A stretch of 64,000 nucleotides of DNA from CAIVVT01 sp963838205 (GTDB taxonomy: Bacteria > Acidobacteriota > Terriglobia > Bryobacterales > Bryobacteraceae), in assembly GCA_963838205.1 (NCBI GenBank), contig CAWIQF010000015.1, forward strand, positions 372,001 to 436,000, in the 5' to 3' direction. Made by a program: the position numbers and the translations under genes. The notes beneath the pieces are model-generated. The model worked only from the letters and a program-made list of their open reading frames with translations, was not told where the DNA came from and ran no database searches. Below, piece after piece: positions 17,734 through 26,234 of the stretch. Each line of letters opens with the position of its first letter. Positions within the stretch are counted from its first letter, which is position 1.

Positions 17734-18013
17734 CGACCGTTCATCTGTCGCCGGCGCCCTCGCAGTTTACTTGACACCTGGGCGTATGATCAAAGTGCCC
17801 GGCCGCCTCTCCGGCGCACTGACATCGATCTTTGACAACCACGCATTTTGTTCGAAAAGACCGAAAGATAGCCAATGTAAGACGATCATTCTATTAAAAA
17901 AAGTCGACAATTGGCTTTGTTCCTCCAGATTTGTGTTTGACCGGCTTGCCCGGCGACGGTAGCGCGTCCGAACCGGCGTCGTAGCGGCCCAGGCCTACGG
18001 CTTGGGCCGCGGC
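17734..18013 (+). other. Intergenic stretch with AT-rich island, no gene
   Basis: About 280 bases between convergent transcripts. The middle (17820-17945) is much richer in A+T than the surroundings, with a run of seven A at 17896 region and an imperfect inverted repeat GCCAATGT/ACAATTGGC around it. The right end (17985-18009) is a GC hairpin of ten base pairs with a five-base loop, just beyond the stop of the minus-strand gene at 18014; it lacks a T tract. A 63-codon frame here (17771-17962) has no protein-like features. Confidence 0.5.
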
Positions 18014-19366
18014 CTAGCGCTTGGAAGCCCCTGGCTTGGCCGCTTGCGCCGGCGGAGTCAGGCTTATCGACTGCTCCTGCATCTGCTTCAGCGTCTCAAT
18101 CGTCTCCTGTCCCGCGCCGTCGTTGATCAGCTCCATCAGGTCCGGGTCGCTCATCCGCTCGGTCAGCTTGCACTGCTGCAGGTGCTGGGCCATCTGCTTG
18201 TCCGCGACCTTCTTCTCGATCGAGGAGTGGATGAACTGCTTCAGTTGCGCGACGGTCATGGGCGTTCGCCCGTCGGCCGGCGCCGAGCTAGCCGCCACGG
18301 CGTCGGTGTCGAACTTGATCACCGCGTCGGCGCTGTACTTGCGGTAGTTGCGGAACTCGACCTCGTTCTTGCTGATCGCCTTGCTGTCGCGCATGGTCAT
18401 CTCCGAGCGCACTGGCAACAGGAACTGCTGGCCCGAGATCTCCTGGTACTCGTACTCCAGCGAGGACTGCGCCTCCTGGATCGGGAAGGACGATGGAATC
18501 CCCTCCGCCACCAGCGTCACCTTGATCACCACCGGCGCGTCGCGCTCAATGTAGATCAGCCCGGAGTAGGCCGGCCGGTAGGTCTGCGCGCCGTGCTCCC
18601 AGTCGATCGTCCATCTCGAATTCGACCTTTCTACGTGATAGTTGTACACGTAGCAGATGTGTCCGTGCCAGTTGCCCCAGCGCTCGAAGTGGAACTCGGC
18701 CGCGGTCTCCGGCTCGAAGATCTCCCTGAGCATCGAGCCGAATTCGCCGCTCGAAATCGCCCCGCCGAGACTCTCGCGCGACTTCTGGGCTGCCGCCGGA
18801 TCCCCGTTCACCGAGATGATCTTGTACTCCTCCTTCTGGTCGAAGTAGCTCAGCCGCTCGGCCAGCGTGCCGTACTGCTGGAAGTAGCCGCTGCCGTTCC
18901 GGTCGACCAACCGGCGCGTGGACTGCAGACAGATGAAATCGGGCAGCTTCTTGGTATAAGACAGCGCGACCTCGCGCGCTTCCTCGATGATGCGCTCCTG
19001 GTCCTTCAGCGGCGGCGCGGGCCGCGGTACCGGCTTCACCTCTTGCGCCGGTTTGGCCGCTCCGGCGGGAATGGCCACTCCGTCGGTCGCCGCTCCGGCG
19101 GGCAGAGGCAGATTGCGGGAGTCGTGCTGCATCTGCTTGAGCGCTTCGGCGGTCAGCGGCCCCGCGGCTTCGGAGATCATCGCCATCAGATCGTGGTCGG
19201 TGAGCTGCTCGGTGAGCTTGTACTTCTTCAGGTACACCACGACCTGCTTGTCGGGATACTTATTCTTGGCCGAAGTGTGGATGAACTGCTGCAGTTGCGC
19301 AACGGTCATCGTCATCTGGCCGAGGGCCAGCGAAGCGAGGACGAGAGCGAGGATAAGAACTCTCAT
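18014..19366 (-). CDS. Exported protein with duplicated N- and C-terminal helical domain
   Basis: 450 residues with a signal peptide (1 to about 17). Function not recognised. The central part contains ALSYTKKLPDFICLQSTRR, a motif I associate with families of secreted acidobacterial proteins, followed by a beta-rich region. A roughly 61-residue module occurs twice, at about residues 20-80 and 370-430 (both start MTVAQL-QFIH, contain KLTE and DLM, and end LKQMQ); about 34 of 61 positions are identical by eye. Pro/Ala linkers separate the modules from the core. It is alone in its unit; a GC hairpin lies just past its stop. Confidence 0.75.
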   Translation of the reverse strand: MRVLILALVLASLALGQMTMTVAQLQQFIHTSAKNKYPDKQVVVYLKKYKLTEQLTDHDLMAMISEAAGPLTAEALKQMQHDSRNLPLPAGAATDGVAIPAGAAKPAQEVKPVPRPAPPLKDQERIIEEAREVALSYTKKLPDFICLQSTRRLVDRNGSGYFQQYGTLAERLSYFDQKEEYKIISVNGDPAAAQKSRESLGGAISSGEFGSMLREIFEPETAAEFHFERWGNWHGHICYVYNYHVERSNSRWTIDWEHGAQTYRPAYSGLIYIERDAPVVIKVTLVAEGIPSSFPIQEAQSSLEYEYQEISGQQFLLPVRSEMTMRDSKAISKNEVEFRNYRKYSADAVIKFDTDAVAASSAPADGRTPMTVAQLKQFIHSSIEKKVADKQMAQHLQQCKLTERMSDPDLMELINDGAGQETIETLKQMQEQSISLTPPAQAAKPGASKR

Positions 19367-19370
19367 GACA

Positions 19371-20480
19371 TCAGAATAGACGCAGCCGGCGCTTCTGCGG
19401 TTGTGCCGAAACGCCGGGCCCGACGGCCTTTTCGATGGCCGCCAGAGCCAGCGGGGCCATTACGCGATAGCCCGCCGGGTTGGGGTGCAGCCCGTCGTCC
19501 GAGTACTCCTTGGTCAGCATCAGCCGCACGTCGAGCATCGGCTGGTAGTAGTTCAGGAACACGTAGCCGCGCTTCTGCGAGAACGCCATGATCCAGTCGT
19601 TCAGCGCCCGGATCACCTGCGGCGGCCGCTTCTTGGTCCGCTCGTAGGCCGGGCTCAACGCCATGTTGTAATCGTGCACCGGCAGCGCCGAGGCCAGGAT
19701 CACCTTGATGTGGTAGTGGTCGGCCAGGTCGGCCATCATCGTCAGGTCGTTGGTCGCGGTCACGATATCCACGCCGCGCGCGATGTCGTTCGTGCCGGCG
19801 TGAATCAGCACCGCCGCCGGGCGCAGCGAGATGACATCCGTCAGAAAGCGGCCCAGCATCTGGCCGGTGATCTGCCCGCTGATGCCGCGGTTGATGAAGT
19901 CCTTGCCCGGGAAGTACTCGTTCAGCCGCCAGGCGTCGGTAATCGAGTCGCCCAGGAACACCACGCGCGGCGAGCCGGCGCGCGGCGGCGCGAGTTTGAG
20001 GTTGTCGTCGGCGTAGCGCTTGATCTCGTCGCGGTCGGGATCCCGCAGATCGGTCTGGACCTGCTCGAGCTGCGTCTGGAAGTACTCCTCGGTGGTGTGC
20101 AGGATCTCGCGCAGTTCGGCCAGTTGCCTGCGCGATTCCTCCGGGAACGGCACCGGCTTTGGCAGCGCGTCGGCCAGCAGCAGGAACGCGCGCAGCGACG
20201 CCAGCCAGCGATACTCCAGCGGCGGATTGCGGAAGCCCATGAACTTCAGGCTCTCCAGCGTCAGCCGCGACGTCTCTAGGATCGGCCGGCCCGCGCGCGT
20301 CAGGTCGGGCACGAACACGCCGCCGGACTCCATCAACTGCAGCGTGCGCTCGTACATCTTCAGCACCTGGGCGTCGTTCAAATGAGCGCCACCCGGCGGC
20401 GCCTGCGCGAACGCGCCCGGCAGCGCCAGCAGCGGCAGCAGCACAACCTTCCACCAACTCGTCATGAACCAACTCCTCAT
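19371..20480 (-). CDS. Exported SGNH/GDSL-family hydrolase
   Basis: 369 residues. The N-terminus is a signal peptide ending near ALPGAFAQ. The SGNH blocks are clear: VFLGDSITDAW (Ser), NRGISGQITGQML (Gly), IHAGTNDI (Asn) and DGLHPNPAGY (Asp-His). Such enzymes act as esterases or acetylesterases, often on carbohydrate esters. About 120 residues of helical sequence precede the catalytic domain. Start at 20480 has AAAGGA six bases upstream; the ATG at 20465 has GAGGAG seven bases upstream and is an equally good alternative. Confidence 0.85.
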   Translation of the reverse strand: MRSWFMTSWWKVVLLPLLALPGAFAQAPPGGAHLNDAQVLKMYERTLQLMESGGVFVPDLTRAGRPILETSRLTLESLKFMGFRNPPLEYRWLASLRAFLLLADALPKPVPFPEESRRQLAELREILHTTEEYFQTQLEQVQTDLRDPDRDEIKRYADDNLKLAPPRAGSPRVVFLGDSITDAWRLNEYFPGKDFINRGISGQITGQMLGRFLTDVISLRPAAVLIHAGTNDIARGVDIVTATNDLTMMADLADHYHIKVILASALPVHDYNMALSPAYERTKKRPPQVIRALNDWIMAFSQKRGYVFLNYYQPMLDVRLMLTKEYSDDGLHPNPAGYRVMAPLALAAIEKAVGPGVSAQPQKRRLRLF

Positions 20481-20512
20481 CTCAGTTCCTTTCCCCGCCT
20501 CCGTCCGCGCCC

Positions 20513-21256
20513 TCAATTCCGCTCCACCTTCTCCAGTTGCAGCGTGATCGTGCCGACGTAGAACGGCAATTGGATCTTGAGCTGGATTGGCAGGCGCCGT
20601 TCGTCGTCGGTGATCCACACAAACAGGCGCCCCTTGCGCCCGTAGTAGGCGCCGCTGAACACGAAGGCTTCGTAAAGCGTGGACGGAAACTGTCCGAGCG
20701 GGGTCCGGATGGTCTCTTTGCGCTGCGCTTCCACGCGAATGTTGGCTGTCTTCTTCCCGTCGGAGATCGGAATCTCCCACGCCGTTCCGGGCGCCGGGTG
20801 CCGGGTGCGGAGCGAGTTGAGCGCGCCGGTGAAGTCCATCACGCAGTCTGGAATGTCGGTCTCCTTCTGCGCAATGATCGCGTCGCGGGCGGCGTCGCGC
20901 TCCAGATAGGTCGCCTTGCGCTTCTGCTTGTCGAAAGTGGAATGGATATCGCGGCTGCGGCGTCCTTCGCGCACTTTGAAGTCGAGCGTCTGGCTGCAGC
21001 CCTGCTCGTCGCGCGTCACGGCATAGTCGTCGTCCACGCGAAACAGCCGTGAGACCATGCCTGCGCTGGTCAATGTCATATGGGTCTGGATCAGACCCGT
21101 GCTGCGTAGCTCAATCACTCCGGCGACGACGAAGCGCCACTCGGCGCTGTAGTGCAGAACCTCGTTCGCAGCCAGCGGGGCCTGGGCCCGCAGCGTGCCG
21201 CCCGCCAGGAGTCCGGCCCCCATCAGTGCCGTTGCGAGCGCCCTGCGAAGAGTCAT
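20513..21256 (-). CDS. DUF3108 exported protein
   Basis: 247 residues. Signal peptide about residues 1-26. The body matches the DUF3108 family of periplasmic beta-rich proteins: EVLHYSAEWRFVVAGVIEL near the N-terminus, AGMVSRLFRVDDDYAV, then YYGRKGRLFVWITDDERRLP and the C-terminal beta-barrel-like end PFYVGTITLQLEKV. Function unknown; family members are often near outer-membrane biogenesis genes. Start at 21256 removes a long non-coding-like extension. It lies 32 bases upstream of the SGNH hydrolase and is probably co-transcribed with it. Confidence 0.82.
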   Translation of the reverse strand: MTLRRALATALMGAGLLAGGTLRAQAPLAANEVLHYSAEWRFVVAGVIELRSTGLIQTHMTLTSAGMVSRLFRVDDDYAVTRDEQGCSQTLDFKVREGRRSRDIHSTFDKQKRKATYLERDAARDAIIAQKETDIPDCVMDFTGALNSLRTRHPAPGTAWEIPISDGKKTANIRVEAQRKETIRTPLGQFPSTLYEAFVFSGAYYGRKGRLFVWITDDERRLPIQLKIQLPFYVGTITLQLEKVERN

Positions 21257-21445
21257 CAAACTCCAGTCTGACAGAACGCGGAAATGAGCCGCAAACGGGC
21301 CGTAGCGCGGCGTTGCCGGAGCCCGCGACGTCCGGCCCGGCGAGGGCTGTTTACAGCAGGCCGGCAGGTGTGCGATTCTGGCCGCAGCGTGAATAAGCCG
21401 CTCGAGTTTTAACGAGCCGGCAGCGAACTTCACGGAGGACGAAGA

Positions 21446-22000
21446 ATGCAATCAACTATGAGAATCTTAGTTCTGCTCAGCGCCGGCCTGGCGATTTGTG
21501 CAGCCGCGTGGGCGGCCGACAACGTCACGCCCCTGAACGTCAAACCGGGCCAGTGGGAGACCACCGTAACCATCGCGCGCAGCGGCCAGTTGCCAATCCC
21601 GCCCGAAGTGCTGGAGAAGATGACGCCCGAGCAGCGCGCCGCATTCGAGGAGCGGATGAAAGCCAGCGCGGCTCAGGCTCCGCAGACGCGGGTCAGTAAG
21701 AGCTGTTTCACCAAAGAGGACCTGGCTAAATCGCTGAGTCCCAATGGAGAAAACAAACTGTGCAAGCGGACGATCCTGGCGTCGTCACCCGGCAGCCAGG
21801 ATTTCCAGATCGAGTGCACGAACGGACAGATCACCTCAACCGGCGCCGGGCATGTCAACGTCATCGATTCCGAACACATCCAGGGCAAGTCCAAGATGAG
21901 CACGACGCGGGGCGGCCAGACGATGACCGTCGAAACCACGTTCTCCTCGAAGTGGCTCGGTGCGGATTGCCCCGTGAGCCCCGCGAAAAAGCAGCCGTAG
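21446..22000 (+). CDS. DUF3617 exported protein
   Basis: 184 residues. Signal peptide of about 23 residues. The mature part resembles DUF3617: VKPGQWETTVTIARSGQ, a helix with PEVLEKMTPEQRAAFEERM, VSKSCFTKEDL and FQIECTNGQITSTG, with paired cysteines likely forming disulfides. Function unknown. GGAGG at 21434-21438 is well placed before the ATG. Divergent from the DUF3108 gene, with about 190 bases between the starts. Confidence 0.82.
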   Translation: MQSTMRILVLLSAGLAICAAAWAADNVTPLNVKPGQWETTVTIARSGQLPIPPEVLEKMTPEQRAAFEERMKASAAQAPQTRVSKSCFTKEDLAKSLSPNGENKLCKRTILASSPGSQDFQIECTNGQITSTGAGHVNVIDSEHIQGKSKMSTTRGGQTMTVETTFSSKWLGADCPVSPAKKQP

Positions 22001-22103
22001 GGGCGCGGCGGAGGCCGGAAAGACTGCCGGCGAATCCGCCTGTCACTCCACCCGCGCTCCACCCTGTGTCCGCGCACGTCCGGTCTCTAGTAGAATCCTC
22101 AAC

Positions 22104-23975
22104 GTGCTGCGGCGAACTGCGGTCCTCACTCTCCTGCTCGGCCTGACGTCGATCGGCACTCTGTGCGCGCAGGCGCGGGTGGACAAACTGGAGCCGCCTT
22201 CGTGGTGGATGGGCAGCGCCTGGACACCCATTCGCCTGCTGGTGCACGGCTGCAACCTGGGGCAGGCGCAGCTCATAGCGCAGGCCCCGCTCAGCGCCGC
22301 TAACCTCACAACCAGCGAGCGCGGAACCTACCTCTTCGCGGACCTGACCATCCCGCCTGTGGCCGCTCCGGGCAAATACCGGCTGCATTTCACCTTCGCC
22401 GGCGGCGGCGCGCAGGACGTCAACTTCGAGGTGCTGAATGCGCCCGACCGCTCCCGGCAGGTGCAGGGCTTCTCCCCGGCCGACTTCCTCTATCTGATCA
22501 TGCCCGACCGCTTCGCCAACGGCGATCCATCCAACGACGATCCGGCCATTTCGAAGGGCCTGCTGGACCGCGCCAATCCACGCTTCTACCACGGCGGCGA
22601 CATGCGGGGCGTGCTGGACCATGCGACGTATCTGCGGAATCTGGGAGTCACCGCAGTCTGGCTGAACCCGTGGTACGACAACAACAACCGGCTCAATGAA
22701 AAGGAGCGCTACGGCGGCAAGCCGATGGCCGACTACCACGGCTATGGCGCGGTCGATTACTACGGCGTGGAAGAGCACTTCGGCACGCTGGGATTGCTTA
22801 AGGAAATGGTCGGTGGCCTGCAGTCCGAGGGCATTAAGGTGATCCAGGACCAGGTGGCGAACCACGTCGGCCCGTATCACCCCTGGACGGCGGATCCGCC
22901 CACGCCGGCGTGGCTCAACGGAACGCCGGCCAGCCACGCCGCCAACACCTGGCAGACCTGGACCCTGATGGACCCTTACGGCAGCCGGGAGACGCGCCGC
23001 GCAACGCTGGAGGGCTGGTTCATCGACATTCTGCCGGACCTGAACCAGAACGACCCGGAGGCGCGCCGCTATCTGATTCAGAACAGCCTGTGGTGGGTCG
23101 GCGTGACGGGCCTGGACGGGATCCGCCAAGACACCATGCCGTACGTCCCGCGCGATTTCTGGCGCGACTGGACGGCGGCGCTGAAAAAGGAGTTCCCGCG
23201 GCTGAAGGTGGTGGGCGAGGTCTTCGACGGCGACCCGGCCTTCGTCTCCTTCTACCAGGGCGGCCGCCCGGCCCACGACTTCATCGACACGGGCGTGCAT
23301 TCGGTGTTTGACTTCCCGCTGTTCTTCGCCCTGCGCGCGGCGTTTGCCCGGAATGGCGACCTGCGCGAAGTGCCGAAAGTGCTGGCCCACGATTTCCTAT
23401 ATCCGAACCCGGGCATGCTGGTGACCTTCGCCGGTTTGCACGACGTCGAGCGCTTCATGAACGAGCCGGGCGCGACGCCGGAGGGCCTGAAAATGGCCTT
23501 CACGGCGCTGTTCACCCTGCGCGGCGTGCCAATGGTTTACTACGGCGACGAGATCGGCATGCGCGGCGGCAACGATCCGGACAATCGGCGCGATTTCCCG
23601 GGCGGCTGGAAAGAGGACCCGCGCAACGCCTTCACCGAGGCCGGACGCACGAGCGAGGAGAACGGCATTCTGCATCACCTGCAGAGCGTGGGGCGGTTGA
23701 GAAGGCAGTTCGCGGCGCTGCGAGAGGGCATCATGCTGAATCTCCAGGCCGGCGAGAAGCAGTGGGTCTACGTGCGCAAGGGCAGCCGCGTCACGGCGAT
23801 CGTCGCGTTCAACACGGCCAACGCGCCGGCCGAAGTGGAGATCGACGCGCGGAGCCTCGAGTTCCTGGACGGCGACACGCTGACGGACCGCTTGAGCGGA
23901 GCGACGGCGACAGTGGAGCAGGGCCGACTGCGGCTGCAATTGCCCGCGCGGCGCAGTTCGGTGTGGATCGAGTAG
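22104..23975 (+). CDS. GH13 alpha-amylase family enzyme (neopullulanase/cyclomaltodextrinase-like), exported
   Basis: 623 residues from a GTG start, signal peptide about 1-22. An N-terminal beta-sandwich domain as in cyclomaltodextrinases precedes the catalytic barrel. GH13 regions: DQVANHVGPYHPW (region I), GLDGIRQDTMPYV (nucleophile Asp), KVVGEVFDGD (acid/base Glu) and FAGLHDVERFMNE (third Asp). The GIRQDT form is typical of SusA/neopullulanase-like enzymes. A C-terminal beta domain ends the protein. The next gene is a sugar transporter, so the pair probably hydrolyses and imports malto-oligosaccharides. Confidence 0.88.
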   Translation: MLRRTAVLTLLLGLTSIGTLCAQARVDKLEPPSWWMGSAWTPIRLLVHGCNLGQAQLIAQAPLSAANLTTSERGTYLFADLTIPPVAAPGKYRLHFTFAGGGAQDVNFEVLNAPDRSRQVQGFSPADFLYLIMPDRFANGDPSNDDPAISKGLLDRANPRFYHGGDMRGVLDHATYLRNLGVTAVWLNPWYDNNNRLNEKERYGGKPMADYHGYGAVDYYGVEEHFGTLGLLKEMVGGLQSEGIKVIQDQVANHVGPYHPWTADPPTPAWLNGTPASHAANTWQTWTLMDPYGSRETRRATLEGWFIDILPDLNQNDPEARRYLIQNSLWWVGVTGLDGIRQDTMPYVPRDFWRDWTAALKKEFPRLKVVGEVFDGDPAFVSFYQGGRPAHDFIDTGVHSVFDFPLFFALRAAFARNGDLREVPKVLAHDFLYPNPGMLVTFAGLHDVERFMNEPGATPEGLKMAFTALFTLRGVPMVYYGDEIGMRGGNDPDNRRDFPGGWKEDPRNAFTEAGRTSEENGILHHLQSVGRLRRQFAALREGIMLNLQAGEKQWVYVRKGSRVTAIVAFNTANAPAEVEIDARSLEFLDGDTLTDRLSGATATVEQGRLRLQLPARRSSVWIE

Positions 23976-24001
23976 CCGCTCCGGCGGCTGGGGAGTAGAG
24001 C

Positions 24002-25333
24002 ATGCAGAAACCACGTCTCGCGGCCTGGCAAATCTGGAACATGAGCTTCGGCTTTCTGGGCATCCAGTTCGGCTGGGGCCTGCAAATGGCCAACATGAGC
24101 GCGATCTACGAATATCTGAAGGCCAAACCGGATCAGATTCCGCTGCTGTGGCTGGCAGCGCCGCTGACCGGGCTGATCGTGCAACCGATCATCGGCCACA
24201 TGAGCGACCGCACGTGGGGCCGGCTGGGGCGGCGGCGGCCGTACTTCCTGACGGGCGCGATCCTGTCGACGCTGGCCTTGATCCTGATGCCCAACTGCTC
24301 CGCGCTGTGGATGGCGGCGGGCTTGCTGTGGATCCTCGATGCGTCGATCAACATCTCGATGGAGCCGTTCCGCGCGTTCGTGGCGGACTTGCTGCCGGAG
24401 GAGCAGCGCACGTCCGGCTTCGCCATGCAGAGCTTCTTCATCGGCGTCGGCGCGGTGGTCGCCTCGGCCATGCCGTGGATCATGACCAACTGGCTGCACG
24501 TCCAGCGCGGCGTCGGCAACGCCATCCCGCTCAGCGTGCGCTATTCGTTCTACATCGGCGCGGCGGCGTTCTTCACGTGCGTGATTTGGACGATCGTCAC
24601 GACGAAGGAGTATCCGCCCGAGAACCTCGAAGCATTCCGCCGCCAGAAGGCGACCAGCCCGGGAATGCTGCACGGAGCGCGGGAGATCGGCGCGGCGATC
24701 CTGGCCATGCCGCGCACGATGCGGCGGCTGGCGCTGGTGCAGTTCGCCACCTGGATGGGCCTGTTCTGCATGTGGCTGTACTTCGCGCCGGCGGTAGCGC
24801 ATTCCGTATTCGGTGCGCCTGACGCCAACTCGCCGCTCTACCAGCAGGGCGCGGAATGGGCCAGCCTGTGCTTCAGCCTGTACTCGCTGGTGGCGTTTCT
24901 GGTGGCGTTCCTGCTGCCGGTACTGGCGCGCTCGATCGGCACGCGCGGCACGCACGCGCTGTGCCTGCTGTGCGGCGCGGCCGGATTGTTGAGCGTCGGC
25001 GTAATCCACCAGCCCCGGCTGCTGCTGCTTTCAATGGCCGGAGTCGGCATCGCCTGGGCCAGCACGGTCTCGATGCCCTACGTGATCCTGTCCGGCGCCG
25101 TGCCCGCGGAGCGGACGGGCGTTTACATGGGCATCTTCAACTTCTTCATCACGCTGCCCGAAATCTGCGCCTCGCTGGGGCTGGGCTGGGTGCTGGTGCA
25201 CTGGTTGCACGGCAACAGCCTGACGGTCGTTCTGTTGGGCGGCGTATGCCTGATCGTGGCGGCGATTCTGATGCGCCAGGTGCCGGCGCAGGAAGCCACG
25301 GCCGTTCGGGAGCCGGCGGCCCAGACGGTTTGA
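24002..25333 (+). CDS. MFS sugar transporter (SLC45/maltose-type)
   Basis: 443 residues, about twelve membrane segments. The opening IWNMSFGFLGIQFGWGLQMANMS and the cytoplasmic loop HMSDRTWGRLGRRRPYFLTG are typical of SLC45-like and GPH-type sugar porters; the loop is the standard MFS loop-2 motif. The stretch NISMEPFRAFVADLLPEEQR matches the same family. It follows the GH13 gene by 26 bases and most likely moves maltose or maltodextrin with a cation. Substrate is inferred from the neighbour. Confidence 0.85.
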   Translation: MQKPRLAAWQIWNMSFGFLGIQFGWGLQMANMSAIYEYLKAKPDQIPLLWLAAPLTGLIVQPIIGHMSDRTWGRLGRRRPYFLTGAILSTLALILMPNCSALWMAAGLLWILDASINISMEPFRAFVADLLPEEQRTSGFAMQSFFIGVGAVVASAMPWIMTNWLHVQRGVGNAIPLSVRYSFYIGAAAFFTCVIWTIVTTKEYPPENLEAFRRQKATSPGMLHGAREIGAAILAMPRTMRRLALVQFATWMGLFCMWLYFAPAVAHSVFGAPDANSPLYQQGAEWASLCFSLYSLVAFLVAFLLPVLARSIGTRGTHALCLLCGAAGLLSVGVIHQPRLLLLSMAGVGIAWASTVSMPYVILSGAVPAERTGVYMGIFNFFITLPEICASLGLGWVLVHWLHGNSLTVVLLGGVCLIVAAILMRQVPAQEATAVREPAAQTV

Positions 25334-25410
25334 CACGCGAGCGTGTAACATCTTCCGAACTTCAGCGGCGCGATTCCGTCTGTTCCGTCTAGAAGGAGTC
25401 CGAACCCATC

Positions 25411-26229
25411 ATGAATTCCCTGTGGACGGCCGGCATGGCCGTGGTCATTCTCGGAGCTCTGGCCAGCGCGGTCGAGCCCCCAACTGGATTGCGCTGCGAA
25501 GAACGTTCCGATCGGGCCTGCGAGATCCGCGAAAGCCGCATGCCGCCGACCGGCAGCCTGGATGTGGACGCCGCGCCGAACGGCGGCATCCACGTCAACG
25601 CCTGGGACAAGAACGAGATTCTCGTGCAGGCCAAAGTGGAGGCCTGGGGCAATTCGAAGGAACAGGCCCGGGCCCGGCTGGGGCAGGTCAAAGTGAACGC
25701 GGAAAAGGGCTCGGTCCGCGCCACCGGCCCGAAGCAGGAGTCGGGGCTGTTTGGCAACGGCCAGGGCTGGTCGGTCAGCTACGAAGTGTTCGTGCCGGCC
25801 AAACAGGACCTGAACCTGCGCAGCGTCAACGGCGGACTGCATGTGCAGGACGTGCGCGGCGCGATGAAGCTGGAAACCGTGAACGGCGGCATCGATCTGA
25901 CGCAAGTTTCAGGCCGCGTTAAGGGTGAAACCGTGAACGGCGGCGTCCATGTCCGGCTCGCGGGCAAGAAATGGGAAGGCGATGAATTGAACGTCCAGAC
26001 CGTCAACGGCGGCGTGACGGTCGAGATCCCGGACGCCTACAACGCCTCCGTCAAGGCGCAGACCGTGAACGGCGGCGTGAGCAGCGACTTCCCAGGGGCG
26101 ACGATCACCAAGAGCGGCCCCTTCGGCGTGGGTCCGAAAACGTTGGAACAGAAGCTGGGCGGAGGCGGGGCGCCGATTCACCTGGAGACCGTGAATGGCG
26201 GCGTCAAGGTGCAACGGAGATCGGCCTAG
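25411..26229 (+). CDS. Exported DUF4097-type repeat protein
   Basis: 272 residues with a signal peptide (about 1-20). The mature protein is built of short beta repeats with the motif (T/S)VNGG(V/I/L): NGG occurs seven times between about residues 55 and 268. This matches DUF4097-type putative adhesins, which fold as a parallel beta-helix; the NGG turn marks one rung. Function unknown. The region between residues 90 and 135 is less regular. No operon partner is obvious; the next gene is convergent six bases away. Confidence 0.78.
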   Translation: MNSLWTAGMAVVILGALASAVEPPTGLRCEERSDRACEIRESRMPPTGSLDVDAAPNGGIHVNAWDKNEILVQAKVEAWGNSKEQARARLGQVKVNAEKGSVRATGPKQESGLFGNGQGWSVSYEVFVPAKQDLNLRSVNGGLHVQDVRGAMKLETVNGGIDLTQVSGRVKGETVNGGVHVRLAGKKWEGDELNVQTVNGGVTVEIPDAYNASVKAQTVNGGVSSDFPGATITKSGPFGVGPKTLEQKLGGGGAPIHLETVNGGVKVQRRSA

Positions 26230-26234
26230 TAAAT

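Noticed and set aside
17771..17962. 63-codon frame and TTGACA/TATGAT pair
   Set aside because: The frame lacks ribosome site and protein character; TTGACA (17771) and TATGAT (17785) are only 8 bases apart, too close for a sigma-70 promoter.
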